Below are positions 1 through 5,869 of a DNA stretch of 9,827 nt, one piece after another. Origin of the DNA: Gammaproteobacteria bacterium (GTDB taxonomy: Bacteria; Pseudomonadota; Gammaproteobacteria; Steroidobacterales; SZUA-146); assembly GCA_003228965.1 (NCBI GenBank), contig QIGP01000215.1, forward strand, positions 1-9,827. Reading direction: 5' to 3'. The notes beneath the pieces are model-generated. The model saw only the letters and a program-made list of their open reading frames with translations, was not told the DNA's origin and made no database searches. A program made the translations under genes and the position numbers. The stretch's first letter is position 1; every line of letters begins with the position of its first letter.

Positions 1-2
1 CA

Positions 3-1691
3 AAGCGACGACTCATCGGTAAACCAACTCCTGCACTGGATATCCCCGAGAAAACGCGCGGCGCTGCGGTTTACGGCATCGATGTTGAGCGTCCAGGCAT
101 GGTCTATGCCCGACCTGTGATGCCTCCTACTCGCTACGGCTGTACGGTTAAAAGCGTCGATGACACCGAGGCGCGTAAAGTCAGCGGTTTCCAGCAACAT
201 TTGGTAATCGACGACCCAAGCGAACAGCTGCAAGGTTGGGTGGTTGTCGTTGCCGACAGTTATCCGGCGGCAATAAAAGCGGCTGACGCGCTGTCAGTTA
301 CGTGGAATGAAGGGCCGGGCGTAAACGTTTCCGAGGCCGATATCCTGGCCGAAGGCGCACGCCTGTGTGCCGACCGTTCGCACGGTGCTTTATTTGTGGA
401 CGACGGTGATATTGAGCAGGCCGCGGACGAGGCGGCGGCGTCCCACACTGCAGTATATCGAACGGCTTCGGCGTTACATTTTGCGCTGGAACCTGCCAAC
501 GCGGTGGCCGAATTTAGCGACGGCAAATGGCACATTCATGCGGGTAATCAGTGGCAGTCACTTATTCTTCCAGTGCTTGCCAAAGCGCTTGAGGTCGAAG
601 AGACTGACGTTATTATTCACCAGTACTATTTAGGCGGCGGGTTTGGGCGTCGTTTGTTTGGTGACTACATGCTGCCTGCTGCGCTGGCTTCAAAAGCGTT
701 GGGCAAACCGGTCAAAATCGTGTTTACCAGAAGCGACGACAGTCGTTTTGATTGTATCCGATCGGCGTCCGTGCAGCGTTTCGATGCAAGCCTTGACGCC
801 CACAACGCGGTTATAGCCATCGACCATGCCGCGGCGGCTGGCTGGCCCACGCTTACAATGGCCCCTGGTTTTCTGGGTGAAGGTATTGACGACACCGGCA
901 AAGTGGATGGTTTCTCTATTAATGGTGCCGATCACTGGTACACGCTACCCAGTCACCGCGTTCGCGCGATCAATAATCCGCTAGCACAGTCGACCTTTTT
1001 GCCAGGTTGGCTACGCGCTGTCGGTCCAGGTTGGATCGGGTGGGGCGTTGAGTCTTTCATGGATGAGCTGGCTGCCAAGGCCAACACAGACCCGCTTGAG
1101 TTTCGCTTGAACCTCCTGGATGCTACCGGCAAGAATGCTGGCAAAGAACCTGAGTCAGTAGGCGGAGCGTCGCGCCTTGCCAATGTTCTACGCAAGGTGA
1201 AGCAGCAGTCTGGTTGGGGACGTGAGCTCCCGGCAGGCGAAGCTATGGGTGTCGCCACCTGTTATGGACAAGAACGTACCATGCCAACATGGGTTGCCTG
1301 TGTGGCCCACGTTAAGGTCGGTGATAACGGTAAAGTAACCGTTAAGAAACTGTATCAAACCATCGATTGCGGCACAGTAGTGCACCCTGACGGGGCTATG
1401 TCTCAGGCAGAAGGTGCGGCGTTATGGGGAGTCAGTCTTACATTGCACGAAGGAACAGTCATTGAGGCGGGTCAGGTCAAGGCACGCAATCTTGATGCAT
1501 ACACACCATTGCGTATGTCCGATGTGCCAGACCTTGATATTCAATTTGTGGAAAGCGACGCATTTCCTACCGGCCTTGGCGAACCACCTCTCATCGCGGT
1601 ACCGCCTGCCATTGGCAACGCAATATTCGCAGCAACCGGCAAACGATTACGTGACTTACCGATCAAACGGGGCGACGTGCTCAAAGCGTAA
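3..1691 (+). CDS. Molybdopterin-dependent oxidoreductase large subunit, IorB-like (5' end outside window)
   Basis: This is the C-terminal ~562 residues of a xanthine dehydrogenase-family molybdenum hydroxylase, closest in style to isoquinoline 1-oxidoreductase beta subunits. The frame is open from base 3, so the Met at base 99 is internal. Residues before it (RLIGKPTPALDIPEKTRG, then YGIDVERPGM) are the conserved entry to the a/b hammerhead domain. The molybdenum-cofactor part follows, with GGGFGRR at visible residues 211-217, VESFMDELA near the middle, and GLGEP near the C-terminus with Glu527, the position of the family's catalytic glutamate. IorB-type proteins are usually 700-780 residues, so roughly 180-200 residues, including any Tat signal, lie upstream. 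The family works with a small [2Fe-2S] subunit and hydroxylates N-heterocycles or oxidises aldehydes, often at the periplasmic face. The small subunit is not visible and the substrate cannot be told. Family call is firm; the isoquinoline substrate is not implied. Confidence 0.9.
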   Translation, partial: KRRLIGKPTPALDIPEKTRGAAVYGIDVERPGMVYARPVMPPTRYGCTVKSVDDTEARKVSGFQQHLVIDDPSEQLQGWVVVVADSYPAAIKAADALSVTWNEGPGVNVSEADILAEGARLCADRSHGALFVDDGDIEQAADEAAASHTAVYRTASALHFALEPANAVAEFSDGKWHIHAGNQWQSLILPVLAKALEVEETDVIIHQYYLGGGFGRRLFGDYMLPAALASKALGKPVKIVFTRSDDSRFDCIRSASVQRFDASLDAHNAVIAIDHAAAAGWPTLTMAPGFLGEGIDDTGKVDGFSINGADHWYTLPSHRVRAINNPLAQSTFLPGWLRAVGPGWIGWGVESFMDELAAKANTDPLEFRLNLLDATGKNAGKEPESVGGASRLANVLRKVKQQSGWGRELPAGEAMGVATCYGQERTMPTWVACVAHVKVGDNGKVTVKKLYQTIDCGTVVHPDGAMSQAEGAALWGVSLTLHEGTVIEAGQVKARNLDAYTPLRMSDVPDLDIQFVESDAFPTGLGEPPLIAVPPAIGNAIFAATGKRLRDLPIKRGDVLKA

Positions 1692-2036
1692 TCGCAGCAA
1701 GGCATGCTTTTGTGAGGACTCGCCTCATAGAGGTGGTGCTACAAAAAGGGGACTCTAACATGGAAGAAAGGGGTGGCTGTTACCTTGGTCACTGGCTGGC
1801 TATTCGGTTATGTACAGCTGGCAATATCTCTCTAATCGATCCGAATTCAAGGGTATTTACTCTGTTTGGAATTAATTCAGGTTCTCATTGAAAAGCAGCG
1901 CTGCCATGCCTTGGAACCGAATCTCCCCCGGAGTGGTCGAAGATTGGGAGAATGAAAATACACAACGTCTCTGGTTGAGACAGTGTATCTTTACTTATGG
2001 CGTGTGTTTAGGCGCTTTGCATAATCCGGAGTTTAT
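1692..2036. other. Intergenic gap, no convincing gene
   Basis: These 345 bases separate the IorB-like gene from the lipoprotein gene. No strong intrinsic terminator is seen after the stop at 1691; there is only a weak TGAGG/CCTCA hairpin near 1711-1725 without a T-run. A 43-codon frame (ATG 1760, stop 1889-1891) has a possible AGGGG nine bases upstream, but its product has no recognisable features and it is probably chance. A 6-bp inverted pair, TCTCCC/GGGAGA, lies around 1922-1950. The promoter of the next gene should be in the right half, but no clear -35/-10 pair stands out. Confidence 0.5.
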
Positions 2037-2402
2037 ATGTCTATTAATCGAATGCGAGTAACGCTAAGTCGGGCCGCCGTTTTGGGCGTGGCAGGCTGTG
2101 CGTCACATCCTGGGCCGATCATTGATAAGCACGGCGTGGATAGAGAAAAATACGCAGCCGATCTCGAAGAGTGTAGCGAGTACGCCAAAGAAGTTAGTGT
2201 GGTCGAAGGTACGGCACGAGGCGCGACTTTGGGCGCTATCGTTGGAGCTGCTGTCGGCAGTATTACCGGCAACGCAAGTGAAGGCGCAGGATATGGCGCG
2301 GCCTCGGGCGGCGTGCGTTCGGGCGTTCGCAATAAAGATACTCAGGAAAGAGTTGTGAAACGGTGTATGAGCGGCCGCGGTTACAAGGTGCTGAACTACT
2401 AG
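2037..2402 (+). CDS. Glycine-zipper lipoprotein, small, envelope-associated
   Basis: A 121-residue exported protein. The N-terminus is a short lipoprotein-type signal ending in the lipobox V-A-G-C with Cys21 as the acylation site; its hydrophobic stretch is short and interrupted by Ser and Arg. Residues ~58-92 are a glycine zipper (repeated G-x3-G spacing, starting GTARGATLGAIVGAAVG), which in this type of protein packs small helices in or against a membrane. Cys46 and Cys110 flank the zipper and could form a disulfide in the periplasm. The C-terminal C-x3-RGY pattern is typical of small glycine-zipper proteins of Proteobacteria. Start choice: GGAG at 2028-2031 lies five bases before ATG 2037; Met6 (2052) is a less likely alternative. 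The gene appears monocistronic and faces the TPR gene. Function is unknown beyond probable envelope localisation. Confidence 0.82.
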   Translation: MSINRMRVTLSRAAVLGVAGCASHPGPIIDKHGVDREKYAADLEECSEYAKEVSVVEGTARGATLGAIVGAAVGSITGNASEGAGYGAASGGVRSGVRNKDTQERVVKRCMSGRGYKVLNY

Positions 2403-2457
2403 AAGTTAGTAGGCGCTTCTTCCACTGGTTTTTCAGGCGACAGCTCTGCAGGCATTC

Positions 2458-2492
2458 AAGGCTCCATTCATCCAGACCGGGCTTGGAGCTTT
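2458..2492. other. Imperfect hairpin in convergent gap
   Basis: AAGGCTCCA (2458-2466) pairs with TGGAGCTTT (2484-2492) over nine positions, one of them G-U, around a 17-base loop. No T-run follows on either strand, so it is not a standard intrinsic terminator. It may help end or stabilise the lipoprotein transcript. Confidence 0.3.
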
Positions 2493-2507
2493 AGAACTCT
2501 CCGATAG

Positions 2508-2523
2508 CGTCAGCTACCTGACG
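2508..2523. other. Short perfect hairpin in convergent gap
   Basis: CGTCAG (2508-2513), a four-base loop CTAC, then CTGACG (2518-2523) form a perfect six-pair stem. No T-run follows on either strand. It lies between the convergent lipoprotein and TPR genes and may be a transcript 3' structure. Confidence 0.35.
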
Positions 2524-2532
2524 AGATGCGAG

Positions 2533-2576
2533 GCGGAAAAAGAAAACGAGTTGGTCCATGCGCGACGCAACTCGTT
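2533..2576 (-). terminator. Intrinsic terminator of the TPR protein gene
   Basis: AACGAGTTG (2545-2553) and CAACTCGTT (2568-2576) form a perfect nine-pair stem. The inner GTC/GAC can add three pairs with a one-base bulge. Read on the minus strand, the stem is followed by a T-rich tract (the complement of GGAAAAAGAAA at 2535-2545, part of which also closes the stem). The stem starts 26 bases beyond the minus-strand stop at 2602. On the plus strand it is followed by AAGGGGG, so it should work only for the minus-strand gene. Confidence 0.8.
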
Positions 2577-2601
2577 AAGGGGGTAATACGAAGTTAGAAT
2601 G

Positions 2602-3135
2602 TTAGTTAAACACCACGGCAAGGCCGGTATCGCTGTCAAGTTCCGTAGCGGCAGCCATATTGAGCTGAACCGACTCGAGTGTTGGGCTTAAAATGCTGGC
2701 TTTTGTGAAGTCAGCCAAGGCGCGATCCAGTTTTCCTTCGAGCATATTGAGCACCCCCCGGTTGGATAGCGCAGCCGCTTTAATACGTTTAAATGATTTG
2801 GGGTTTTGACCAATTCCGGCAACCATTTGCATGGCGTGACTGACCGCTCGCGTACAAGTTGTTCGTGCTTTTTTGAAATTATCCTGTTTGATCCGTGCGA
2901 TGCACAGGTTGTTATAAAGTTCGGCAGAAGTTGCCGAGTGACCTGAAATTGTTTTTTCCATTCGAAGTGCAGCCTGGGTGCGACGCGCACCTGCGGTGAA
3001 ATCCTGAGTCAGAATTTCGGATGAACCTGCGTGGTCATCGTGAACGCTAACGTGGAAGGCGACGTGGTCGGCCTGGGTCGCTATACCAGTTACCAGCAAG
3101 GCGACAAGAATTAAAAGCAGCGTTTTAATGTTCAT
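2602..3135 (-). CDS. Secreted tetratricopeptide-repeat protein
   Basis: A 177-residue exported protein. Residues 1-22 are a classical signal peptide (MNIKT, a hydrophobic LLLILVALLVTGIA core, likely cleavage after A-T-Q-A). The first residues of the mature chain are His-rich (His24, 28, 32, 35). Two TPR-like helical hairpins follow at about 70-101 and 121-151; the second (SNRGVLNMLEGKLDRALADFTKA) is the clearer. TPR units bind other proteins, so a periplasmic scaffold or partner-binding role is plausible, but no specific function is recognised. Start choice: on the minus strand GGAG (complement of 3142-3145) sits six bases before ATG 3135 and leads straight into the signal peptide. A longer frame from 3243 puts 36 residues ahead of the signal; part of these are translated from the repeat at 3210-3352, so it is rejected. 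The gene ends at its own terminator. Confidence 0.82.
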   Translation of the reverse strand: MNIKTLLLILVALLVTGIATQADHVAFHVSVHDDHAGSSEILTQDFTAGARRTQAALRMEKTISGHSATSAELYNNLCIARIKQDNFKKARTTCTRAVSHAMQMVAGIGQNPKSFKRIKAAALSNRGVLNMLEGKLDRALADFTKASILSPTLESVQLNMAAATELDSDTGLAVVFN

Positions 3136-3141
3136 GACAGT

Positions 3142-3145
3142 CTCC
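3142..3145 (-). promoter_or_regulatory. Ribosome binding site that decides the TPR start
   Basis: The plus-strand CTCC reads GGAG on the minus strand, six bases before ATG 3135. It supports the signal-peptide start over the in-frame Met at 3243. Confidence 0.7.
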
Positions 3146-3209
3146 GTTGTTTTTATTTGATCCTGACCATCAAGGCGACTTAGCGTGGGAAATCCCCTCA
3201 AATTACTGA

Positions 3210-3352
3210 AAGCTTGTAAGCGGCTAAAAAGTGGTTGCGTCATTGCAATCCCGAAGGGCGCGGCATTCTCTCAACTTCACAGTGGCATAACTGCTTGAAT
3301 TCACAGTAATCGGACCGAAATTGCCACACCCGGTTCGCGAGTTCGCAATGAT
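3210..3352. repeat. Decayed copy 1 of the palindromic repeat
   Basis: The left end reads AAGCTTG (3210-3216), then an A-run (3226-3230), then CGTCATTGC (3238-3246), in the same order as the left arm of the intact copy at 3982-4094. The right end, from about 3307, matches the intact copy's right half: a CGGAC block, then ATTGCCACACCCG, then CGCAATGA ending near 3352. The middle (about 3260-3300) is unlike the intact copy, so this copy is longer and diverged or carries an insertion. It lies in the divergent gap between the TPR gene and maoC and could affect expression of both. Repeat identity comes from comparison within this window only. Confidence 0.6.
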
Positions 3353-3362
3353 GGAATTAGGC

Positions 3363-3410
3363 TTGCTACAGCGGTTTCGGGTTCACAATGACCAAGAGCT
3401 ATTTGTACGC
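3363..3410. repeat. Extra right half of the palindromic repeat
   Basis: TTGCTACA, then GGTTTCGGGTTCACAATGAC, then AAGAG and TTTGTACGC align in order with the right half of the intact copy (TTGCCACA, CTTTGCGGGTACGCAATGAC, AAGAG, TTTTTGCGC). It follows copy 1 about 40 bases on: GTTCGCAATGA at 3341-3351 and GTTCACAATGA at 3381-3391 differ at one base. The ATG at 3388, the first Met of the longest maoC frame, belongs to this repeat. Confidence 0.6.
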
Positions 3411-3502
3411 ACCCCCGATTAGAGGGGCGTTCCGGGAGGGCGGCGTTAAGTTTCGAGTGTTTTGTACAGTCGCGCCGGGTACCATTGGTTTAAATCTCAA
3501 AC

Positions 3503-3506
3503 AGGA
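3503..3506 (+). promoter_or_regulatory. Ribosome binding site that decides the maoC start
   Basis: AGGA lies seven bases before ATG 3514, where homology to MaoC-type proteins begins. It argues against the in-frame ATG 3388 inside the repeat. Confidence 0.65.
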
Positions 3507-3513
3507 TATATCC

Positions 3514-3963
3514 ATGCCCGGTATCTATTACGAACAGGCGGAAATTGGCAAGAAGATAAAGCATGCTCTTTCACGCACGATTACCGAAGCCGACAACGTA
3601 TTTTTTTGTGCAATGACGCACAATCCACAGCCGCTACATCTTGATGCTGAATATGCAAAAGGTACAGAATTCGGTCAGCGTGTTGTTAACAGCATGCTAA
3701 CTGTATCGTTTGCCACGGGCGTTTCTGTAGGGGACACAACACTTGGTACTTTGGTGGCCAATTTAGGCTACACCGACATACTTTTCCCACGGCCCGTGTT
3801 TATTAACGACACGCTGAGAGTTGAAACCGAAGTGCAGAGCCGTCGTGACAGCAAGTCACGACCAAATGCTGGCATAGTCACATTCGAGCACAGGGTAACT
3901 AATCAGCATGGCGAGATTGTGTGCACCTTTTTGAGAACTGCCTTGCTGCAAAAACAGCCCTGA
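3514..3963 (+). CDS. MaoC-family (hot-dog fold) hydratase/dehydratase
   Basis: A 149-residue single hot-dog domain protein of the MaoC family, enzymes that add or remove water at the 2,3 double bond of acyl-CoA thioesters. The active-site segment is residues 35-54, with NPQPLHLD at 37-44 and then EYAKGTEFG. In classical (R)-enoyl-CoA hydratases the motif is GD-x-NP-x-H; here His42 is kept but the Asp position is Asn37. I recall an NxQPLHxD pattern in MaoC relatives near mesaconyl-CoA hydratases, so it may mark a subgroup rather than a dead enzyme. The C-terminal half ([12 protein letters not shown], later DTLRVETEV and GIVTFEHRV) fits the family strand pattern. Start choice: AGGA precedes ATG 3514. 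The longer frame from 3388 begins in a repeat and adds 42 residues unlike the family. No CoA ligase or lyase gene lies nearby to reveal the substrate. Confidence 0.85.
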   Translation: MPGIYYEQAEIGKKIKHALSRTITEADNVFFCAMTHNPQPLHLDAEYAKGTEFGQRVVNSMLTVSFATGVSVGDTTLGTLVANLGYTDILFPRPVFINDTLRVETEVQSRRDSKSRPNAGIVTFEHRVTNQHGEIVCTFLRTALLQKQP

Positions 3964-3981
3964 ATCTGATGGTGTTAATTT

Positions 3982-4094
3982 AAGCTTGGGAAAAAATGTT
4001 CACTTCGTCATTGCGAGCGCGAAGCAACCGGACGGAGATTGCCACACCCGCTTTGCGGGTACGCAATGACGAAGAGTTGTTTTTGCGCAAGCTT
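3982..4094. repeat. Intact copy of the palindromic MITE-like repeat
   Basis: CTTCGTCATTGCG (4003-4015) and CGCAATGACGAAG (4062-4074) are perfect 13-bp inverted arms. Beyond them the symmetry continues imperfectly: AAGCTTG plus an A-run on the left (3982-3996), and a T-run plus CAAGCTT on the right (4080-4094). Inside the right half, ACCCGC-TTT-GCGGGT (4046-4060) is a tight six-pair hairpin. There is no coding capacity. The inner CGTCATTGCGAGCGCGAAGC sequence resembles short palindromic repeats dispersed in many bacterial genomes. It lies between maoC and the decarboxylase gene. The transcript would fold strongly, and the arms are followed by a T-rich tract on each strand, so it could act as a transcription barrier. 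Confidence 0.8.
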
Positions 4095-4145
4095 GAACTT
4101 AGTGCCATTCATCCCTTTCCCCATTTTTTTGAGAGCCAATCTTTT

Positions 4146-5648
4146 ATGAAAGACCTTCCACCAGAATTGAACACAGAGCTCGATAAAGAAAGTCTCGACC
4201 CGCAAAACTGGGACGACATGCGCGCGTTAGGGCATCGCATGATTGACGACGTGATTGACTATCTGGCTGACGTTAAGGAACGACCTGTCTGGCAGCCACC
4301 GTCAGAACCTATGCGCCAGTTCCTTGATCAGGCGCCACCTGCAGAGCCGCTAAGTCCCGACGTGGTATACGATCAATTTTTGGAGCATATCCGCCCATTT
4401 CCACTGGGTAACATTCACCCCAGATTTTGGGCGTGGTACATGGGTAACGGCACCATTATGGGCGCGTACGCAGAAATGCTTAGCGCTACGATGAACTCTA
4501 ACTCAGGTGGCGGCAATCACGGCCCAATGGTAGTAGAGCAGCAAGTCATTAAGTGGATGACTGAGCTTTTGGGGCTACCGCAAAGCAGTTCGGGACTGTT
4601 AGTCAGTGGCGGATCGATGGCCAACCTGGTGGGGCTGGTGGTTGCGCGTCACGCTAAATCGACTTTCGATCACCGTAAATACGGCTATCAGTTTGGTCCG
4701 GGGGCTGCGGCCAAGCCAATGCGCGTTTACGGCTCGGTCGAACTCCACAGCTGCAACCAAAAGGCCGTGGAATTAATGGGTATGGGCCACGAGTCCCTCG
4801 TACACATTCCCGTTGACGAATATTTTCGCATTGACCTTGCGCTTTTACGTAAAGCCATTGCCGACGACATTGAGGCGGGCTATCAACCCCTGTGCGTCAT
4901 AGGTACTTCCGGAACGGTGAACACTGGTGCCATCGACGATTTGCGTGAGCTTGCCAATATCTGTGAACAACACAACATGTGGTTCCACATTGACGGCGCT
5001 ATCGGTGCTATTGCGGTGCTCGCCGACGATTTAAAGCCTGCACTTGTCGGTATGGAACGCGCTGACAGTATTGCGCTCGATTTGCACAAATGGTTGCACG
5101 TACCGTTCGAGGCCGGATGCGTGCTTGTGCGACACGGCGAGGAGCACAAAGGGGCGTTCTCATTAATTCCCGAATATCTCGTTAAAGAAAAATCGGGTGT
5201 TGCCAGCGGAGAAAACTGGGCAAGCGAGTACGGGATACAGCTATCCCGGCAGTTTCGTGCGCTCAAAATCTGGATGACCATGAAAGAGCATGGCACACGC
5301 AAGCTGGGTCGAATGATGAGCAAGAACGTGGCGCAGGCCAATTACCTGGCCAAGCGGGTAGAGGCTACGCCTGGTCTTGAGCTTGTTGCGCCAGTGGGCC
5401 TGGATATTGTGTGCTACCGAGTCGTGTTTCCCGACCTGTCTGTGCAGGAGCTCAATGCGCTCAACAAGCGCGTGCTGATTGAAATGCAGGAAAGCGGCAC
5501 GGCCGTACCTTCCTACACCACGTTGAAGGGCGTTTACTGCATTCGGGTAGCGATATCCAATCACCGCAGCGAGCAATCCGATTTCGATTTGCTGGTTAGC
5601 GAATCCGTCCGGCTAGGGCTTGAGTTGAAACAATTGCCTGACGCATAA
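4146..5648 (+). CDS. Group II PLP-dependent decarboxylase, amino-acid substrate unknown
   Basis: A 500-residue fold-type I pyridoxal-5'-phosphate enzyme of the aromatic-L-amino-acid/glutamate decarboxylase superfamily. Visible landmarks in order: LDPQNWDDMRALGHRMIDDVIDYL at the N-terminus; HPRFWAWYMGNGT near 91-103; GGSMAN at 155-160 (phosphate-binding loop); His201 of HSCNQKA, which should stack on the PLP ring; GTSGTVNTGAIDD from 253; Asp283 of HIDGA, which should contact the pyridine nitrogen; and DLHKW with Lys315, the expected Schiff-base lysine. All expected catalytic residues are present and the length is normal. The substrate (tyrosine, DOPA, tryptophan, glutamate or other) cannot be assigned from motifs. 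Start choice: ATG 4146 begins a family-like N-terminus, but its ribosome site is weak (GAGAG, ten bases upstream). The longer frame from 3996 reads through the repeat and is rejected. A stretch of 221 bases separates it from sucA. Confidence 0.9.
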   Translation: MKDLPPELNTELDKESLDPQNWDDMRALGHRMIDDVIDYLADVKERPVWQPPSEPMRQFLDQAPPAEPLSPDVVYDQFLEHIRPFPLGNIHPRFWAWYMGNGTIMGAYAEMLSATMNSNSGGGNHGPMVVEQQVIKWMTELLGLPQSSSGLLVSGGSMANLVGLVVARHAKSTFDHRKYGYQFGPGAAAKPMRVYGSVELHSCNQKAVELMGMGHESLVHIPVDEYFRIDLALLRKAIADDIEAGYQPLCVIGTSGTVNTGAIDDLRELANICEQHNMWFHIDGAIGAIAVLADDLKPALVGMERADSIALDLHKWLHVPFEAGCVLVRHGEEHKGAFSLIPEYLVKEKSGVASGENWASEYGIQLSRQFRALKIWMTMKEHGTRKLGRMMSKNVAQANYLAKRVEATPGLELVAPVGLDIVCYRVVFPDLSVQELNALNKRVLIEMQESGTAVPSYTTLKGVYCIRVAISNHRSEQSDFDLLVSESVRLGLELKQLPDA

Positions 5649-5694
5649 AGCGGCGTTTGAACGCTCAGGCTGGAAAGGGACGGATGGGTTGCGA

Positions 5695-5726
5695 ATCGAG
5701 TGACCATTAAGCTAAAAAGGCTCGAT
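5695..5726. other. Inverted repeat upstream of sucA
   Basis: ATCGAG (5695-5700) and CTCGAT (5721-5726) are perfect six-base inverted arms around a 20-base spacer. Neither strand has a T-run after the stem, so it is not an obvious terminator. It lies just upstream of the probable sucA promoter zone and could be an operator-like site or chance. Confidence 0.25.
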
Positions 5727-5737
5727 AAAACGGTTAG

Positions 5738-5774
5738 TTGACCTGTTCCTTAGTCGCAGTCAATAGGCTACAAT
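5738..5774 (+). promoter_or_regulatory. Possible sucA promoter region
   Basis: TTGACC (5738-5743) resembles a -35 box and TACAAT (5769-5774) a -10 box, but they are 25 bases apart, too far to be one sigma70 promoter. Either TACAAT works with a poor -35, or TTGACC works with a poor -10 near 5760-5766. The position, about 95-130 bases before ATG 5870, suits a long regulated leader of a TCA-cycle operon. Confidence 0.3.
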
Positions 5775-5858
5775 TGCCGCACCGCGTCTGATCCGGTTAA
5801 TTCTGGCTTCAGAGCGACGTAGATCGTTCTTCGTCCTACTAGCCAAACCATGGTGACC

Positions 5859-5869
5859 TGAGAATCTCA
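5859..5869 (+). promoter_or_regulatory. Palindrome abutting the sucA start codon
   Basis: TGAGAATCTCA is a perfect five-base inverted repeat around one central base, ending directly before ATG 5870. The only Shine-Dalgarno-like bases for sucA (GAGA at 5860-5863) are inside it, so the ribosome site is weak. An ATG at 5850 opens a three-codon frame that ends within the palindrome. Confidence 0.35.

Noticed and set aside
1414..1758. 114-codon plus-strand frame overlapping the IorB-like 3' end
   Set aside because: It overlaps a clearly conserved gene in another frame and its product is not protein-like.
1760..1891. 43-codon frame after the IorB-like gene
   Set aside because: It has a possible AGGGG site, but the product has no domain, signal or composition that supports a real protein.
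3136..3243. 36-residue N-terminal extension of the TPR protein
   Set aside because: It would place a signal peptide inside the protein, and it is partly repeat-derived; GGAG supports the start at 3135.
3210..3410. CRISPR-like array
   Set aside because: The repeated units are two diverged halves of a palindromic element without regular spacers.
3388..3513. Upstream start of maoC at ATG 3388
   Set aside because: The ATG lies in a repeat, the 42 added residues are unlike MaoC proteins, and a good AGGA ribosome site precedes ATG 3514.
3996..4145. Upstream start of the decarboxylase at ATG 3996
   Set aside because: The added residues are mostly a translation of the palindromic repeat; family-like sequence begins at ATG 4146.
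5738..5774. TTGACC plus TACAAT as one sigma70 promoter
   Set aside because: The 25-base spacing is too long for a single promoter; kept only as a low-confidence region.
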